Assembly (NCBI GenBank): GCA_900316445.1
Contig: ONCZ01000013.1
Span: forward strand, 1 to 64,000
Length of the DNA stretch: 64,000 bases
Origin: an uncultured Prevotellaceae bacterium
GTDB taxonomy: Bacteria > Bacteroidota > Bacteroidia > Bacteroidales > Bacteroidaceae
Direction of reading: 5' to 3'
How positions within the stretch are numbered: the first letter of the stretch is position 1; every line of letters begins with the position of its first letter. This document shows, in pieces, positions 1-10,214 of this stretch. The notes beneath the pieces are model-generated. The model did not search any database, had not been told where the DNA came from, and worked only from the letters and a program-made list of their open reading frames with translations. Position numbers and translations under genes: made by a program.

Positions 1-1
1 A

Positions 2-544
2 CGTTTTAAACAAAGCCCGTTGGGAGAATGTTCCAACTACAGAGAAAAGAATCTGGTAATAAATGATATCATTAGTTGTAGCAAGAAGATAGATGATTCG
101 TACGGTGTTTTGGATAATATAGCGAAGACACAAATTATCCAATCCGTTTTAACAGACATGGATGACATCTTAGTAGATTCAAATCTGTATAAATGGCAAG
201 GTAGACAATATGAAGATTACAAGCTGATCGCAAAAGAAATAAAGCATAGTCATCTTCTTGTCGGCGGGAAGAACAATACAGTATCTCTTTTTCAAGAAAA
301 CAAGAATGGTATAGGTGGAGGGTATAAAGATCTGTTGTTCATCTATGACAAAGTTTATCGACATAGGAACAGGTGTGCGCATAACACCCTGTCTTATCAG
401 GATAATCTGCCTACACTTGACAAATTGCTGGACAATGATTATATATATGAGAATTATTTTTTACGGTATGCTATATTGATCTTAATAGATAAGATCGTAA
501 TAGCACTCTATAAACAATATCTATCCGCGATGGAATCGTTTTGA
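2..544 (+). CDS. HEPN-type protein, C-terminal part (cut by window edge)
   Basis: The frame is open from the left edge, so the true start lies outside the window; the first possible start seen is a TTG at 20, giving 174 residues. Close to the end is R-N-R-C-A-H (residues 116-121 counted from that TTG), which fits the R-x4-6-H motif of HEPN RNase domains, including the polar residue after the Arg. The surroundings look helix-rich. HEPN proteins cleave RNA and often act as toxins or defence effectors. That role here is inference from one motif plus the defence genes downstream. The next gene starts 6 bp after the stop on the same strand. No closer family is recognised. Confidence 0.5.
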   Translation, partial: RFKQSPLGECSNYREKNLVINDIISCSKKIDDSYGVLDNIAKTQIIQSVLTDMDDILVDSNLYKWQGRQYEDYKLIAKEIKHSHLLVGGKNNTVSLFQENKNGIGGGYKDLLFIYDKVYRHRNRCAHNTLSYQDNLPTLDKLLDNDYIYENYFLRYAILILIDKIVIALYKQYLSAMESF

Positions 545-550
545 TGGCTT

Positions 551-1051
551 ATGAAGAAAAGACTAGTATTAATGATGAGCGTGCTGCTGGCAATTGGATT
601 GTTTAGTGCATGTGGTAATTCTGATGATATACCTGATACTAATGATCACAGTGAAAAGGAAGGAACTGGTACGATTGAGAAGAGTAGTGGCCAAATGGTA
701 GATTTCCAACTCCAGAATGAAGATGGTATGGAATGTTACGATTTTAAGGAGGGTGATAATATCATTTTCAGGCTGGAGATCAAAAACGATACTGATGAAG
801 ATGCTATTTTGCCTCCTTTTTCAGAGGTTTTAGGTCTTGATGTTTTTAGTGTCTATTCACGGGAAGGAGAAAACATCGGGACACCTTGGGACGTAATAAT
901 GACAAGTTTTCGTGAATGTGAAATTATCGGGGCACATAATTCTGCCGTATTTGTCTGTCCCTGGTTTGACATCCCGGCCTTGTATTATAATGGAACTGAG
1001 CATTACTATTCCGAGTATTTCTATAAAAAGGATGATAAATCGAATTTGTAA
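551..1051 (+). CDS. Small lipoprotein of unknown function
   Basis: 166 residues. A basic start and hydrophobic stretch end in the lipobox L-F-S-A-C21, so it is probably an exported lipoprotein anchored at the envelope. An acidic, low-complexity linker (about residues 22-45) is followed by a beta-rich region (about 50-150) containing an F-R-L-E-I-K-N-D-type strand, reminiscent of immunoglobulin-like domains; the fold is inference. It starts 6 bp after the HEPN-like gene and could share its transcript, though a lipoprotein would be an odd partner for a toxin. It ends about 110 bp before the twin promoter module. No specific family is recognised. Confidence 0.65.
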   Translation: MKKRLVLMMSVLLAIGLFSACGNSDDIPDTNDHSEKEGTGTIEKSSGQMVDFQLQNEDGMECYDFKEGDNIIFRLEIKNDTDEDAILPPFSEVLGLDVFSVYSREGENIGTPWDVIMTSFRECEIIGAHNSAVFVCPWFDIPALYYNGTEHYYSEYFYKKDDKSNL

Positions 1052-1159
1052 TCAGATTAAATGAAAAGACGATAACTTGTAACCGGAAATTTGAAATTAA
1101 GTAATACGTTGCTTTTATATGGAATTATGCGATTGTATATATAAGTGGCCCGTGACAGA

Positions 1160-1313
1160 GATGATAAGCGTTTCAAATTTGCGAGTACGTTATTGGGTTA
1201 TAAGTAATTCATAATCAATGTGGTACGGTTCTCAGATTTGTCGAATTTGCGTTTTTCCATTGGATGTGAAACGCCTCAAAATATGCAAGTATCAATACGT
1301 TCTCGTATCTTTG
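1160..1313 (+). promoter_or_regulatory. Twin promoter module, copy A
   Basis: This 154-bp block, ending in the -7 element TATCTTTG (1306-1313), is repeated with no net length change at 12443-12596. Three blocks are conserved between the copies: gatgataagcgtttcaaat at the left, a TTATAAGT-n-ATTCATAATCA block in the middle, and TGGATrTGAAACGC followed by TCAAAATAT at the right. The left AAGCGTTTC (1166-1174) and the right GAAACGCCT (1268-1276) form an imperfect inverted pair 102 bp apart, exactly as in the other copy. It drives the gene at 1388. The matched spacing suggests binding sites for one regulator. The rest of the 1052-1387 gap shows no gene. Confidence 0.7.
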
Positions 1314-1387
1314 CAAAAAAATGAACTATAAGTATCTGGTAAGTAGATTCTTTATTGTTATTGTTAAATTTTAAAATTTTTTGTATT

Positions 1388-1951
1388 ATGAATGATTTCT
1401 GTTTTGTATTTGTTGCAATTCTCTTCTTCTTTCTCGTTTTGTTGATGGTAATTCTCTATTTGTTTTGTAATATGATGAATAAGAAGGATGAATACAAAAA
1501 TACGATATCCTACGAGATTTCCAAGTTAAGTCAAACTGTTAATTGCTCTATGAGTACATTTCGTGAGTTTTCTAACAGGAATAATAAATGTTATGATTAT
1601 CTACCGAACAATAATGAATGTCTAATAAAGTTGTATTACTATTTAGCAGAGATTCAAGATAATATAAAAACATGTTATAATAGTACGGATAAAAATATTA
1701 ATGATTTTGTTGATGGATTGTTCAAATTTCAATCAAATCATATAAAGGTTATTGATCTTCTTCATTCTGTTCACTATTCCGATAATACTAAAATTTGTGA
1801 GTTGTTAGATCAATTTGAAGACGCAGCAAAAAAGAAGCTTCTCGAATACAACAATTCCGGGAAAAAGGAAGATGACAAAAGGATTAAGGAAATAGAGCAA
1901 AAACTTAATCATTATATGATGATGCTCAAGGATCTGCTAAATTTGAAATAA
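1388..1951 (+). CDS. Small membrane-anchored helical protein, first gene of operon 1
   Basis: 187 residues from the ATG at 1388; the frame is open further upstream, but the only earlier start is a non-ATG at 1355 with no clear ribosome site. One strong membrane segment (about residues 4-29) is followed by a soluble, charged, helix-rich region (about 35-187) with likely coiled-coil character near the end. It is the first gene after promoter copy A, and the next gene begins 7 bp after its stop, so the two are surely co-transcribed. It is probably a membrane partner of the large NTPase, which also has membrane segments; this is inference. No family recognised. Confidence 0.65.
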   Translation: MNDFCFVFVAILFFFLVLLMVILYLFCNMMNKKDEYKNTISYEISKLSQTVNCSMSTFREFSNRNNKCYDYLPNNNECLIKLYYYLAEIQDNIKTCYNSTDKNINDFVDGLFKFQSNHIKVIDLLHSVHYSDNTKICELLDQFEDAAKKKLLEYNNSGKKEDDKRIKEIEQKLNHYMMMLKDLLNLK

Positions 1952-1958
1952 ATTGAAT

Positions 1959-4900
1959 ATGGTTAAAGGTTCATTTGAGCGCTATAGTTCTAAAGTAAAA
2001 AGGATAAACATACCACTTCCTTCATTTAATTTCGTTCACAAATCATGGTTTTCTGGACACATTGATAATTCAACTCCAGGATTTATTATCGGACGAGATA
2101 GGATTATTGAAAAACTGAAGTCCTGGCTCACAAAAGAGAAGACAAATGGAGGTGTATATCTTGTAACGGGATATCGAGGGATGGGAAAGACGAGTTTTGT
2201 CAACAGGGTGTTGTTTGAACTCGTAGGAGAACCTGGTTTCTGGGTAAATTCTTTCGGATTCCTCTCTTTTCTCTTTGCATTTGCATCATTTTTTCTTGCG
2301 CCCTCAGATAACTTTATAGCCTGTATTCCATTATTGGTGATCAGTTTATTTTCCTTATGGTGTATATGCCATTATTATAAAATAAAAGAGAAATATAAGA
2401 AGTATAAATTCAGAGTAGTTGCAGGAAGAAGATATATTCAAGGGAAAAAAGATATTCATGGAATAATTAGTTATGTGAAAGCATTTATAGCTGTGTGGAA
2501 AAAATTGGAGCCAAAGGAATGGGATAGAATAAACAACTTAATTTATGGATCTAATGAAAAATATAAAAAATACTCTCATATTAGTATAAATATTAACCTG
2601 GGACAGGAAATTCTGGACGAAAGAAGCATTTTGTGCGTATTAACTTCACAGTTATACAAAAAGTATCGAAGTTACATCATTTCACCAATTGCTAATGCCG
2701 AGATATATTTTATTTTTCTACTATTTTCTTTTATATTATTACTCAACAAATTATCTGTTCTCAATTTTTTCAAAAAAATTCCTTGTTTAAGTCAATTAAA
2801 TACATTACGTGACAAAATACCTTGCCTTAAAGAATTAATGGACAGTACATGTATAAATAATCTTATAGTGCTTGTTCCTCTTTTCATTTTATTCTTTATT
2901 ATTTTTTTTCATCAAATAAGAACCTTTATTCAGCTTCGCAGACTTAGCAAAAGGTTAGATGCATATTATTATCAAGAAAAGGGTAGTAGAATAGATTCTA
3001 AAGACTATGTAACAGGTCGATTTACTCAAAAAACTGCATATAAATATGGGCTTGCAAATACAAGAGAAATAGAATCTCAGCTTATTGATATATTGGATCG
3101 TATAGAAAAACATCTTTTCCATCCAACATTCTATTTTGTTTTTGATGAACTGGATAAAATTGAAACTCCATTAGAAAAAAGAGATCCTATTCCAGAGTTT
3201 TCAAATGAAAGGTATCTATCAAGCGGCGGTACATCTCGAAAAAGGAAATTTACAGTTATGCATCTGCTTGCAAATATGAAGTATTTCACATCTACTGCTA
3301 AAGCCAAATTCATATTTATTGCAGGTCGAGAAATGTATGACGGTTTTCTTGCAGACTTAACGGACAGGGAATCTGCTGTGTCAAGTCTTTTTAATGGTGT
3401 AATATATGTAGAGAGTTTTTGTAAAAATGAAAAAAGCGAAAGAGATGTCATGTATAACACGGAGGCATTTATTTCCAGACAATTGCTTCCACAGAATTTT
3501 ATTGAAAAAAGGGTTATCGATAAGTTTATCGAATGTAAGTTGAAGGATGTTACTTATGTTAATATTGACATTAATTTAAAATTGTATTATGAGTATTTAA
3601 TTTCTGTATATTCAGAGGTGATTTTGGACGCAAAAGGATACGGAATAGAACAAAGGAAAGATATTTTTGATGAGGCACGTATCTGTATCGATAAGATTAT
3701 TGTTTTTCTTTATCATTTTTCTGCATATCTGTACCATGTAAGTAATGGTTCTCCTAAAAAAATGAGATTAACATTTGAGAGTTATGTGAGACCGTTGAGA
3801 AACAAGAAAGAATTCAAACTGTCCACTATAGTGTTTAAAAAGAGACCTTTAGAAAATACCGATGTGGATATTCATATTCCAACATCATGCAAATATCTCT
3901 TGTCTTTCAGTGAAAAAGAGCAGAGAATAATTGGTTTTATTCATTACATATCCTATCCCGTTAATCAAATTATTACAGATGCTGACCAATTTGGCGATAA
4001 ACTTTTAGTCTCAGCTTCATATTTGATAAACCATATTTACAAATACCACACAGGTGGCTTCTCATGGAGAAATATCGAACAAACTCCAGAATTGCTGGAA
4101 GTGTATAAGATTCCTGAATTTAGAAGTTTCATTAATTATATTTTAAATTATCTTACACAGACCCATATCATTCAGATTCCTTGTGGTTTATTCCAATACA
4201 AATTCAGGAAACAAATTTCAGAAGAAATCTCCCTTGCTTCAAAGATATCAGAAGAAGTATCTGCGATTTTCAATTTTACTTTAGATGAGTCTCAGACAGT
4301 AAAGAGCCATTATTATGAACTATTAAACAGTCATATTAAAACATTAAAGGATGAAAAAATCACTTCTCCAGACTCATTGTCAGGCATCCATCACATTTTA
4401 GCAGACCTTCATATGGCAGATGAAGACTACAATAATGCCATTTTTGAATATCAAACTGCTTTACGAATATCTAGAAAAGATTCTCATCCAAAATCTGATG
4501 ATATTTATATGGCTTCTTATACTTTAGCCACTATCCGGATTATGTTAAAATTGGGACTTGCTTTTGAAAAAAGACGTACAATCTCTTCTGCATACAATAT
4601 TTATGGAGAAATCGTAGATATATTGTTTAATTTCCGTGAACTCGATGAAAAGAAGTATGGTTTGAATTTCTATATAGAACAAAAGACTGAATGGCCTAAC
4701 TATAGCGCAACATTATCCACAAAAGATGAAAACAAAATGTTCACAGAAAATGTTATGCCTAAAATGCAATCCAAACCTTCACAGGATACTTCGTTCAATG
4801 AACTAAATTACCCACTATTAGACAACTCAAATGAAAAGCTCAAATACAAAATAGATGGAGACGACTTCATTTCCGAGTTTTCGCATCATCTAACTCCTTT

Positions 4901-7730
4901 GAAACATAATACAATTCAAAAGTTATCAATGATAGAGGATACACAAACAATCTATCAGGCTCTTTTGGCAAAACTATTCATAAACGAAAAAATAGAATTA
5001 GGAGGAATAACCCGCACTAACCTAGATATCATTGAGAATGAGTTCCTATATATACATAGGACAACGAATAGTAAAGAGAAATTCCTCATTTCTACTGATT
5101 TCTACAGAAGATTAGGGGACATTATGTTTTATAAAAACGGACTTGTCGGTTTCAATTTTGCAAGGAATGAGTCAACAAAGGAAATAGAAGAAAGTTTCTT
5201 TGAAAGCCTTTATTACTTCGCGTTTGACACAAGAAGAGAGTTGCATGATTTCTGTAACAAACACCAGTGCTATGAATGTTACGAACCGATGTTAAAGGTG
5301 ATTAACAGTTTGCCTGATTCTGTAATGAAAACAAATGCAGAATTAGGAACTTATATTGATATGAAAGAAAGTGACATTTCTATCTCGACAACAGAAAATG
5401 TCAAACAATTGGTCTTACTTTTTTTCGATGAGAAAATTATCAAAGAAAAATTTAAATCACTCAGTCCTAATGATATCCGTGAATGTAATGAACATAGGAA
5501 ATGCAAATGGATTAAGAATCAGACTTTGCCATGTCTTTCTTGTAAATTCTATAATCGTAGTTTACGGATTATGATGAAGAATTTGTTTGATATTAGTATT
5601 GAAGAAGAAAAAATGAAATTCATCCAGCATCACAATGATTCCAAAACAAGCAAAACCATTGTCATTCTGGAACAGATTATAACAGGCGGATCTGCGAAAT
5701 CGATGAGGACCAATCATATGGTACAACTTGGAGAGGTTCTGGATTGTTTGGGAAATACGATGCTCAGTTGTTCTGACTTAAGTTTGGATAATGTCAATTT
5801 CTCAAATCCTCAAAATGACCATCATTATAAAGATTCGATTACTGCAGAATTCTTGTCTATGTTTTTGCACGATCTTGGCGAGATGAATAGAGATAATAAA
5901 ATAAAGCGAAATTATTATCTGATAAATAAATCAAAACTTGAATTAGGGAAAATAGAGACTTGTGTATTATATTATTGGGAGGCTTCCATTTGTTTTAAAT
6001 ATGGTGGAGAACTAAAGAAAGCCGCAGGAAGTTTAAAGAAAATACTGAGAGTATTCCAAAACTATCTACGCGTAGCAGCACGACAGGGCGAATCTTGCAA
6101 AGAAATGTTGCAGGCAAAAGTTCTTTTTGGTGAGTTTCTTAATGAAATCAAAAACCGGTTGATTAAGCAGTGTCTAATAAGTCTCTATTCTCATTATAAT
6201 TATATTAATATAGTTGAGATACAACGGTTAAAATGGATTTTCTACACTCAAATGTATGAAAATATATCATTAAATCGACTATCCTTGTTCCCCGATATAG
6301 AAGAAATAATGTTAATTTACTATGAGATGATAAACCTTTGTATTATTCCAGATAGTATTATTGCAAAGTTAAAACCGTATTTTATGGTCGTTAGGCAGAA
6401 TATTATTGCATATTCTTTCTCCAAGGAGGGCTCTATACATTTTTCATGGCAAAGCTTAGAAGAACGTAATGAAGATTTTGACAACAGGTTGGTGGGCATT
6501 TATAATAACTTGTCAATGGGAGCTTTACGTCATTCGAATACGATATATGAACGTATCTTATCATTGAGGTTTAAGACGCAATTAAACCAACAGATTCTTG
6601 AAATTGCATTTCCAGAAGTTATAGACGTTCATAATAATATTCATCAGGACACAACTGATTATACAAAAATCTTATGCCAATATTTAATACCCTCAGTAAA
6701 TTGTATATGTGGTCATGAAGAAAAATGGATGAAATATTTTCCTTCAATCCATTTTTTGAGTAATTCTAATCAGAATGAAGACTATATCTTACATAGAATG
6801 AACCTGTTGGAATTCCTGATAAAAGATTCTCTATTCTGCTTAACAAATATTTTGAGTACAATTACGCCATATACTTCTACTACGCTTTTTACAAACTCCT
6901 TTATGGGAAATATATACAGAGACTTAAATCACTGGAACATTTTATTTGATGCATTATATAAATACTATAAAGTATTTGATGATTGCAGTCCCATTTATAA
7001 AAAGAGTAACAAAGACGGTGCAAAAAAAGAATCATTATTTGTCGAATATGACAATATGTCAAAATCACAGAATGACTGTAGCCGTTGCGAATATCAAGCA
7101 GATAAAACATATTGTTATTATGAACATTTAAGATCAAATAGTAAAGCATCGATAGATAATCTACGTGCTGATTGGCGAAGTAAATGTCCATATTATGATA
7201 AAACAGAATGTCAGTATAAGCCTGTTGGATACCACTTTGAACAAGAAGTAATCAATCAATCCCTAAGTAATGTTGGGGCAAACCTACTCGATGTTTCTGA
7301 TTTATATAAGAAACTATGCAAATGTAACAATATCTCTGATAGATTCTTTGGAATGGTTCTTGCCACAATTAACAAACCAAATGTCCATTATACTTTATCT
7401 AACTATTCCGGAGAAATGGCTTTGATCTCGTATCGTAAGGCAAAACAGGTACATAGGGAGGGGAAAGCCTACAAAAATATGATCTCTAAGATGTATTATC
7501 TTGATGATGATCTTAAAAATGACACTATTCAATTCGATTTGGCTATTGAACGGTTCAAAGTTAATAGTGGTGATATTGATTCAAATATAGAGCACGTTTT
7601 GAAATATGTTACCGACCCAATATACGATATAGAGAATTTTTGTTCTGATAATGAAACAAAAAATAAACTTGAAAAGCGATTTCCTGATATGTTTTGGAAT
7701 GTATCAGAAGATGTTGTTTTATCCAATTAG
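1959..7730 (+). CDS. Giant membrane P-loop NTPase (KAP/STAND-like) with TPR and Cys clusters
   Basis: 1923 residues from the ATG at 1959 (a TTG two codons earlier is possible). Walker A G-Y-R-G-M-G-K-T lies at about residues 71-78 and Walker B F-V-F-D-E-L-D at about 394-400, followed by F-I-F-I-A-G-R. Four membrane segments are inserted between them (about 97-115, 120-140, 247-266, 300-318), an arrangement typical of KAP-family NTPases. Then come a long helical region with TPR-like repeats (about 790-880) and three Cys-rich clusters (C-x2-C spacing near the coding positions 5265, 5535 and 7080) that could bind zinc. KAP and STAND NTPases serve as phage sensors or membrane-linked defence ATPases. 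The sensor role here is inference from architecture and neighbours. A 10-residue spacer at most separates it from the PHP gene. Confidence 0.75.
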   Translation: MVKGSFERYSSKVKRINIPLPSFNFVHKSWFSGHIDNSTPGFIIGRDRIIEKLKSWLTKEKTNGGVYLVTGYRGMGKTSFVNRVLFELVGEPGFWVNSFGFLSFLFAFASFFLAPSDNFIACIPLLVISLFSLWCICHYYKIKEKYKKYKFRVVAGRRYIQGKKDIHGIISYVKAFIAVWKKLEPKEWDRINNLIYGSNEKYKKYSHISININLGQEILDERSILCVLTSQLYKKYRSYIISPIANAEIYFIFLLFSFILLLNKLSVLNFFKKIPCLSQLNTLRDKIPCLKELMDSTCINNLIVLVPLFILFFIIFFHQIRTFIQLRRLSKRLDAYYYQEKGSRIDSKDYVTGRFTQKTAYKYGLANTREIESQLIDILDRIEKHLFHPTFYFVFDELDKIETPLEKRDPIPEFSNERYLSSGGTSRKRKFTVMHLLANMKYFTSTAKAKFIFIAGREMYDGFLADLTDRESAVSSLFNGVIYVESFCKNEKSERDVMYNTEAFISRQLLPQNFIEKRVIDKFIECKLKDVTYVNIDINLKLYYEYLISVYSEVILDAKGYGIEQRKDIFDEARICIDKIIVFLYHFSAYLYHVSNGSPKKMRLTFESYVRPLRNKKEFKLSTIVFKKRPLENTDVDIHIPTSCKYLLSFSEKEQRIIGFIHYISYPVNQIITDADQFGDKLLVSASYLINHIYKYHTGGFSWRNIEQTPELLEVYKIPEFRSFINYILNYLTQTHIIQIPCGLFQYKFRKQISEEISLASKISEEVSAIFNFTLDESQTVKSHYYELLNSHIKTLKDEKITSPDSLSGIHHILADLHMADEDYNNAIFEYQTALRISRKDSHPKSDDIYMASYTLATIRIMLKLGLAFEKRRTISSAYNIYGEIVDILFNFRELDEKKYGLNFYIEQKTEWPNYSATLSTKDENKMFTENVMPKMQSKPSQDTSFNELNYPLLDNSNEKLKYKIDGDDFISEFSHHLTPLKHNTIQKLSMIEDTQTIYQALLAKLFINEKIELGGITRTNLDIIENEFLYIHRTTNSKEKFLISTDFYRRLGDIMFYKNGLVGFNFARNESTKEIEESFFESLYYFAFDTRRELHDFCNKHQCYECYEPMLKVINSLPDSVMKTNAELGTYIDMKESDISISTTENVKQLVLLFFDEKIIKEKFKSLSPNDIRECNEHRKCKWIKNQTLPCLSCKFYNRSLRIMMKNLFDISIEEEKMKFIQHHNDSKTSKTIVILEQIITGGSAKSMRTNHMVQLGEVLDCLGNTMLSCSDLSLDNVNFSNPQNDHHYKDSITAEFLSMFLHDLGEMNRDNKIKRNYYLINKSKLELGKIETCVLYYWEASICFKYGGELKKAAGSLKKILRVFQNYLRVAARQGESCKEMLQAKVLFGEFLNEIKNRLIKQCLISLYSHYNYINIVEIQRLKWIFYTQMYENISLNRLSLFPDIEEIMLIYYEMINLCIIPDSIIAKLKPYFMVVRQNIIAYSFSKEGSIHFSWQSLEERNEDFDNRLVGIYNNLSMGALRHSNTIYERILSLRFKTQLNQQILEIAFPEVIDVHNNIHQDTTDYTKILCQYLIPSVNCICGHEEKWMKYFPSIHFLSNSNQNEDYILHRMNLLEFLIKDSLFCLTNILSTITPYTSTTLFTNSFMGNIYRDLNHWNILFDALYKYYKVFDDCSPIYKKSNKDGAKKESLFVEYDNMSKSQNDCSRCEYQADKTYCYYEHLRSNSKASIDNLRADWRSKCPYYDKTECQYKPVGYHFEQEVINQSLSNVGANLLDVSDLYKKLCKCNNISDRFFGMVLATINKPNVHYTLSNYSGEMALISYRKAKQVHREGKAYKNMISKMYYLDDDLKNDTIQFDLAIERFKVNSGDIDSNIEHVLKYVTDPIYDIENFCSDNETKNKLEKRFPDMFWNVSEDVVLSN

Positions 7731-7738
7731 AATATATT

Positions 7739-9778
7739 ATGAAAAGATGTGACCTACATATTCATACAGTTTCATCTGTGTCAGATAGGGTCTTTACGTA
7801 TGATAAAGACATTTTGCAGGATTATGTCGCAAGGACAGGTCTGGATGTTATTGCTATAACAAACCACAACCTGTTTGATTACGCACAGTTCCAAGAAATA
7901 AAGAACGCTTTGCCCAATACTGTCGTATTACCAGGAATAGAGGTGGATCTGGAGAAAGGGCATATTCTTGTTATCGCGAATAATGATGAAGGAACATTGT
8001 TTGATTTCAACGCTAAATGTGAAGAAGTAAAGAACCTTATTACAACTAAAGATGATGATATTAATTATCACACATTCATTAGGATATTTGGTGACTTGAG
8101 TAGGTACTTATTAATTCCACACTATGAGAAGGATCCGAAACTTCATAAGGATGTCATTAAGAAATTGGGGAGGAACATAATAGCAGGTGAAGTTTCAAGC
8201 GTTAAAAAGTTTATTTATATGGAGAAGGAGGAGTCGGAAATCACTCCTGTCTATTTCAGCGACTTCAGAGTAGAAAAGGGTATTATGTCAGATATGTTTC
8301 CTGTCAGTCATACTTTTATGGATATTGACCAAGTATGTGTTAATACACTGAAACTTTGTCTAATGGACAAGTCAAAAGTTTCACTCACCTCAGAAAAGGG
8401 CATAAAACTTTTCCAGATATTTCCGAATGGGCAAATGTTATCAACGGGCCTCAATATTATGTTTGGGAAGCGTTCCACGGGAAAAACTTATACCTTGAAT
8501 GCTATCGCTAACCGTTTTGATGGAAAGGCAAAATACATCCGACAGTTTGAATTGCTCAATACTGGTAAGAACGACTCAGACCAGTTTGAAAATGACTTGA
8601 AGGTTAGACAAGAAAATTCTGCAGAAGATTATTTACGCGAATTTGGAGCTGTAGTAGCAGATATGCTGAAGACTTGTTCTGTTGATGAAGATGAAATGAA
8701 ATTGCAAAAGTATATTGAGGCAGTAATGTCTTCAGCCCAACAGAGTGATGTAAATGATGTGTTTTCAAAGTCGAAATTGTTCAACGAAAGTGATTTCAAA
8801 GAGTTGGGGCATGACGAGATTAAGAAACTAATCTTAGCAACAATAACCTTATTAGAATCACAGCTCTATAAGCCAATGATTAATAAGTATCTGCCAGAAG
8901 CTTCGCTGAAGGCTCTCTTGAAGGAGTTAATAGAACAATGTCGAAAAGATAACATCCAGAGTATGTTTTTCAAAGAAGTTAATAACATGATAAAGACTGT
9001 TAAGGATTCTCTGCAGTTGAAATCAGCGGCACCTCGCATTCCTGATATTGACTTATACCAGTACTTCATCAATAAGAAAAAGCGTGAAGTATTTGCTCAA
9101 ATAGCCATAGCTGTTAAAAGAAACAGAACAATCAGTGCAGAAAAGGCAGGGCATTTTACTATTAGTGTGTCTGCGCGTCCGTTTGCGAATGCTACAGATT
9201 TGAAAACTATCGGGCTGAAACAGGTTTCACTTACCAGTGCGTTTGCAAAATATGGAAGTCCCGTTCTGTATTTAGAAGAACTAAAAGCAGCAGGTGTTGA
9301 GAGTAACCGTATTTATAAGTTGTTCGCAGCAATAGACTACAAGATTCTAAATTCTTCGGGCTTGCCGGTATCCGGTGGAGAGCGTTCGGAGTTTAATTTC
9401 CTGCAAAAGATTAAAGATGCTATCCTGTGCGATATTCTTATTATTGATGAGCCCGAGTCTTCGTTTGATAATATCTTTTTGAAGAATGAGGTTAATAAGT
9501 TTATTAAGGAGATGGCAGAAAAAATGCCTGTGATTATTTCTACACATAATAACACAATAGGTGGTTCGATAAAACCAGACTATATTCTATATACAGAAAA
9601 GAAGATAGAAGAAGACGGCCCCCATTTCAATATTTATAGTGGATATCCTACTGCTAAAGCCCTAAAGGATGTAGATGGTAATGGGATTGAAAACTATGAG
9701 ATAACATTGAACAGTTTGGAAGCAGGAGAACAAGCATATTCAGAAAGAAAGGATATTTATGAAACACTTAAAAATTGA
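7739..9778 (+). CDS. PHP phosphoesterase-ABC/SMC-type ATPase fusion (TrlF-like)
   Basis: 679 residues from the ATG at 7739, 8 bp after the preceding stop; the open frame reaches back to 7694 inside that gene, but the PHP motif begins right after this ATG. N-terminal PHP domain: D-L-H7-I-H9-T, T-N-H43-N, G-I-E68-V-D, H75 and a later P-H-Y, the usual metal ligands. C-terminal ATPase: Walker A G-K-R-S-T-G-K-T (about 242-249), ABC signature S-G-G-E-R-S (about 545), Walker B L-I-I-D-E-P (about 566) and H-loop S-T-H-N (about 600). Families of this build, annotated TrlF-like, cluster with defence genes. A nucleic-acid cleavage or phosphatase role driven by the ATPase is inferred. Its 3' end overlaps the next gene by 20 bp. 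Confidence 0.8.
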   Translation: MKRCDLHIHTVSSVSDRVFTYDKDILQDYVARTGLDVIAITNHNLFDYAQFQEIKNALPNTVVLPGIEVDLEKGHILVIANNDEGTLFDFNAKCEEVKNLITTKDDDINYHTFIRIFGDLSRYLLIPHYEKDPKLHKDVIKKLGRNIIAGEVSSVKKFIYMEKEESEITPVYFSDFRVEKGIMSDMFPVSHTFMDIDQVCVNTLKLCLMDKSKVSLTSEKGIKLFQIFPNGQMLSTGLNIMFGKRSTGKTYTLNAIANRFDGKAKYIRQFELLNTGKNDSDQFENDLKVRQENSAEDYLREFGAVVADMLKTCSVDEDEMKLQKYIEAVMSSAQQSDVNDVFSKSKLFNESDFKELGHDEIKKLILATITLLESQLYKPMINKYLPEASLKALLKELIEQCRKDNIQSMFFKEVNNMIKTVKDSLQLKSAAPRIPDIDLYQYFINKKKREVFAQIAIAVKRNRTISAEKAGHFTISVSARPFANATDLKTIGLKQVSLTSAFAKYGSPVLYLEELKAAGVESNRIYKLFAAIDYKILNSSGLPVSGGERSEFNFLQKIKDAILCDILIIDEPESSFDNIFLKNEVNKFIKEMAEKMPVIISTHNNTIGGSIKPDYILYTEKKIEEDGPHFNIYSGYPTAKALKDVDGNGIENYEITLNSLEAGEQAYSERKDIYETLKN

Positions 9779-10052
9779 AGGTCAGAAAGCTTTTTTTAGA
9801 AGAGGCGAAAACTGGATGGTTGTAACAGAGATGACTAAAGAAGATCTGTTAAATCTTGCACATGCTGCTGTGGAAGAGGAAGACTTTGAAACCGATACAT
9901 ACGAAGAGGTATTACTTCCGAACCCGGCGCATAGAATTATTTATCAACAGGTAAATGGTCAATTGAAAGAATTGCATAACAGAAGGGCTGCTTTTCAAGA
10001 AGAGGTGAGGAATATTTATAAAGACGCATATAATAAATACTGCAAAGATTAA
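9759..10052 (+). CDS. 97-residue partner protein of the PHP-ATPase
   Basis: 97 residues; the ATG lies 20 bp inside the end of the PHP-ATPase gene in another frame, so translation is probably coupled. The sequence is charged and acidic in the middle (E-E-E-D-F-E-T-D), with a helical C-terminus rich in Arg, Glu and Lys. No membrane segment, signal or recognised domain. It is the last gene of operon 1; a new promoter follows before the ATPase/HNH pair. A small accessory or inhibitor protein acting with the PHP-ATPase is the simplest reading, from position only. Confidence 0.65.
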   Translation: MKHLKIEGQKAFFRRGENWMVVTEMTKEDLLNLAHAAVEEEDFETDTYEEVLLPNPAHRIIYQQVNGQLKELHNRRAAFQEEVRNIYKDAYNKYCKD

Positions 10053-10180
10053 TACAACATTCTTCTCAAAAGCTGAGTAATCATTTGGTAAAGAGATACA
10101 AATAATATATGAAAGATGATAAAGAAATGGCGAAAAAGCAGAAAAATGAGTAATTTCTTTGAGATTTAGAAAATAATCCG

Positions 10181-10188
10181 TAAATTTG
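10181..10188 (+). promoter_or_regulatory. Bacteroidetes -7 element of the Septu-like pair
   Basis: TAAATTTG fits TAnnTTTG and lies 26 bp before the ATG at 10215. It gives the ATPase/HNH pair its own transcription start, separate from operon 1, which ends at 10052. Confidence 0.6.
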
Positions 10189-10214
10189 CAGCGGTAAATT
10201 AAACGTAGGGTTTT

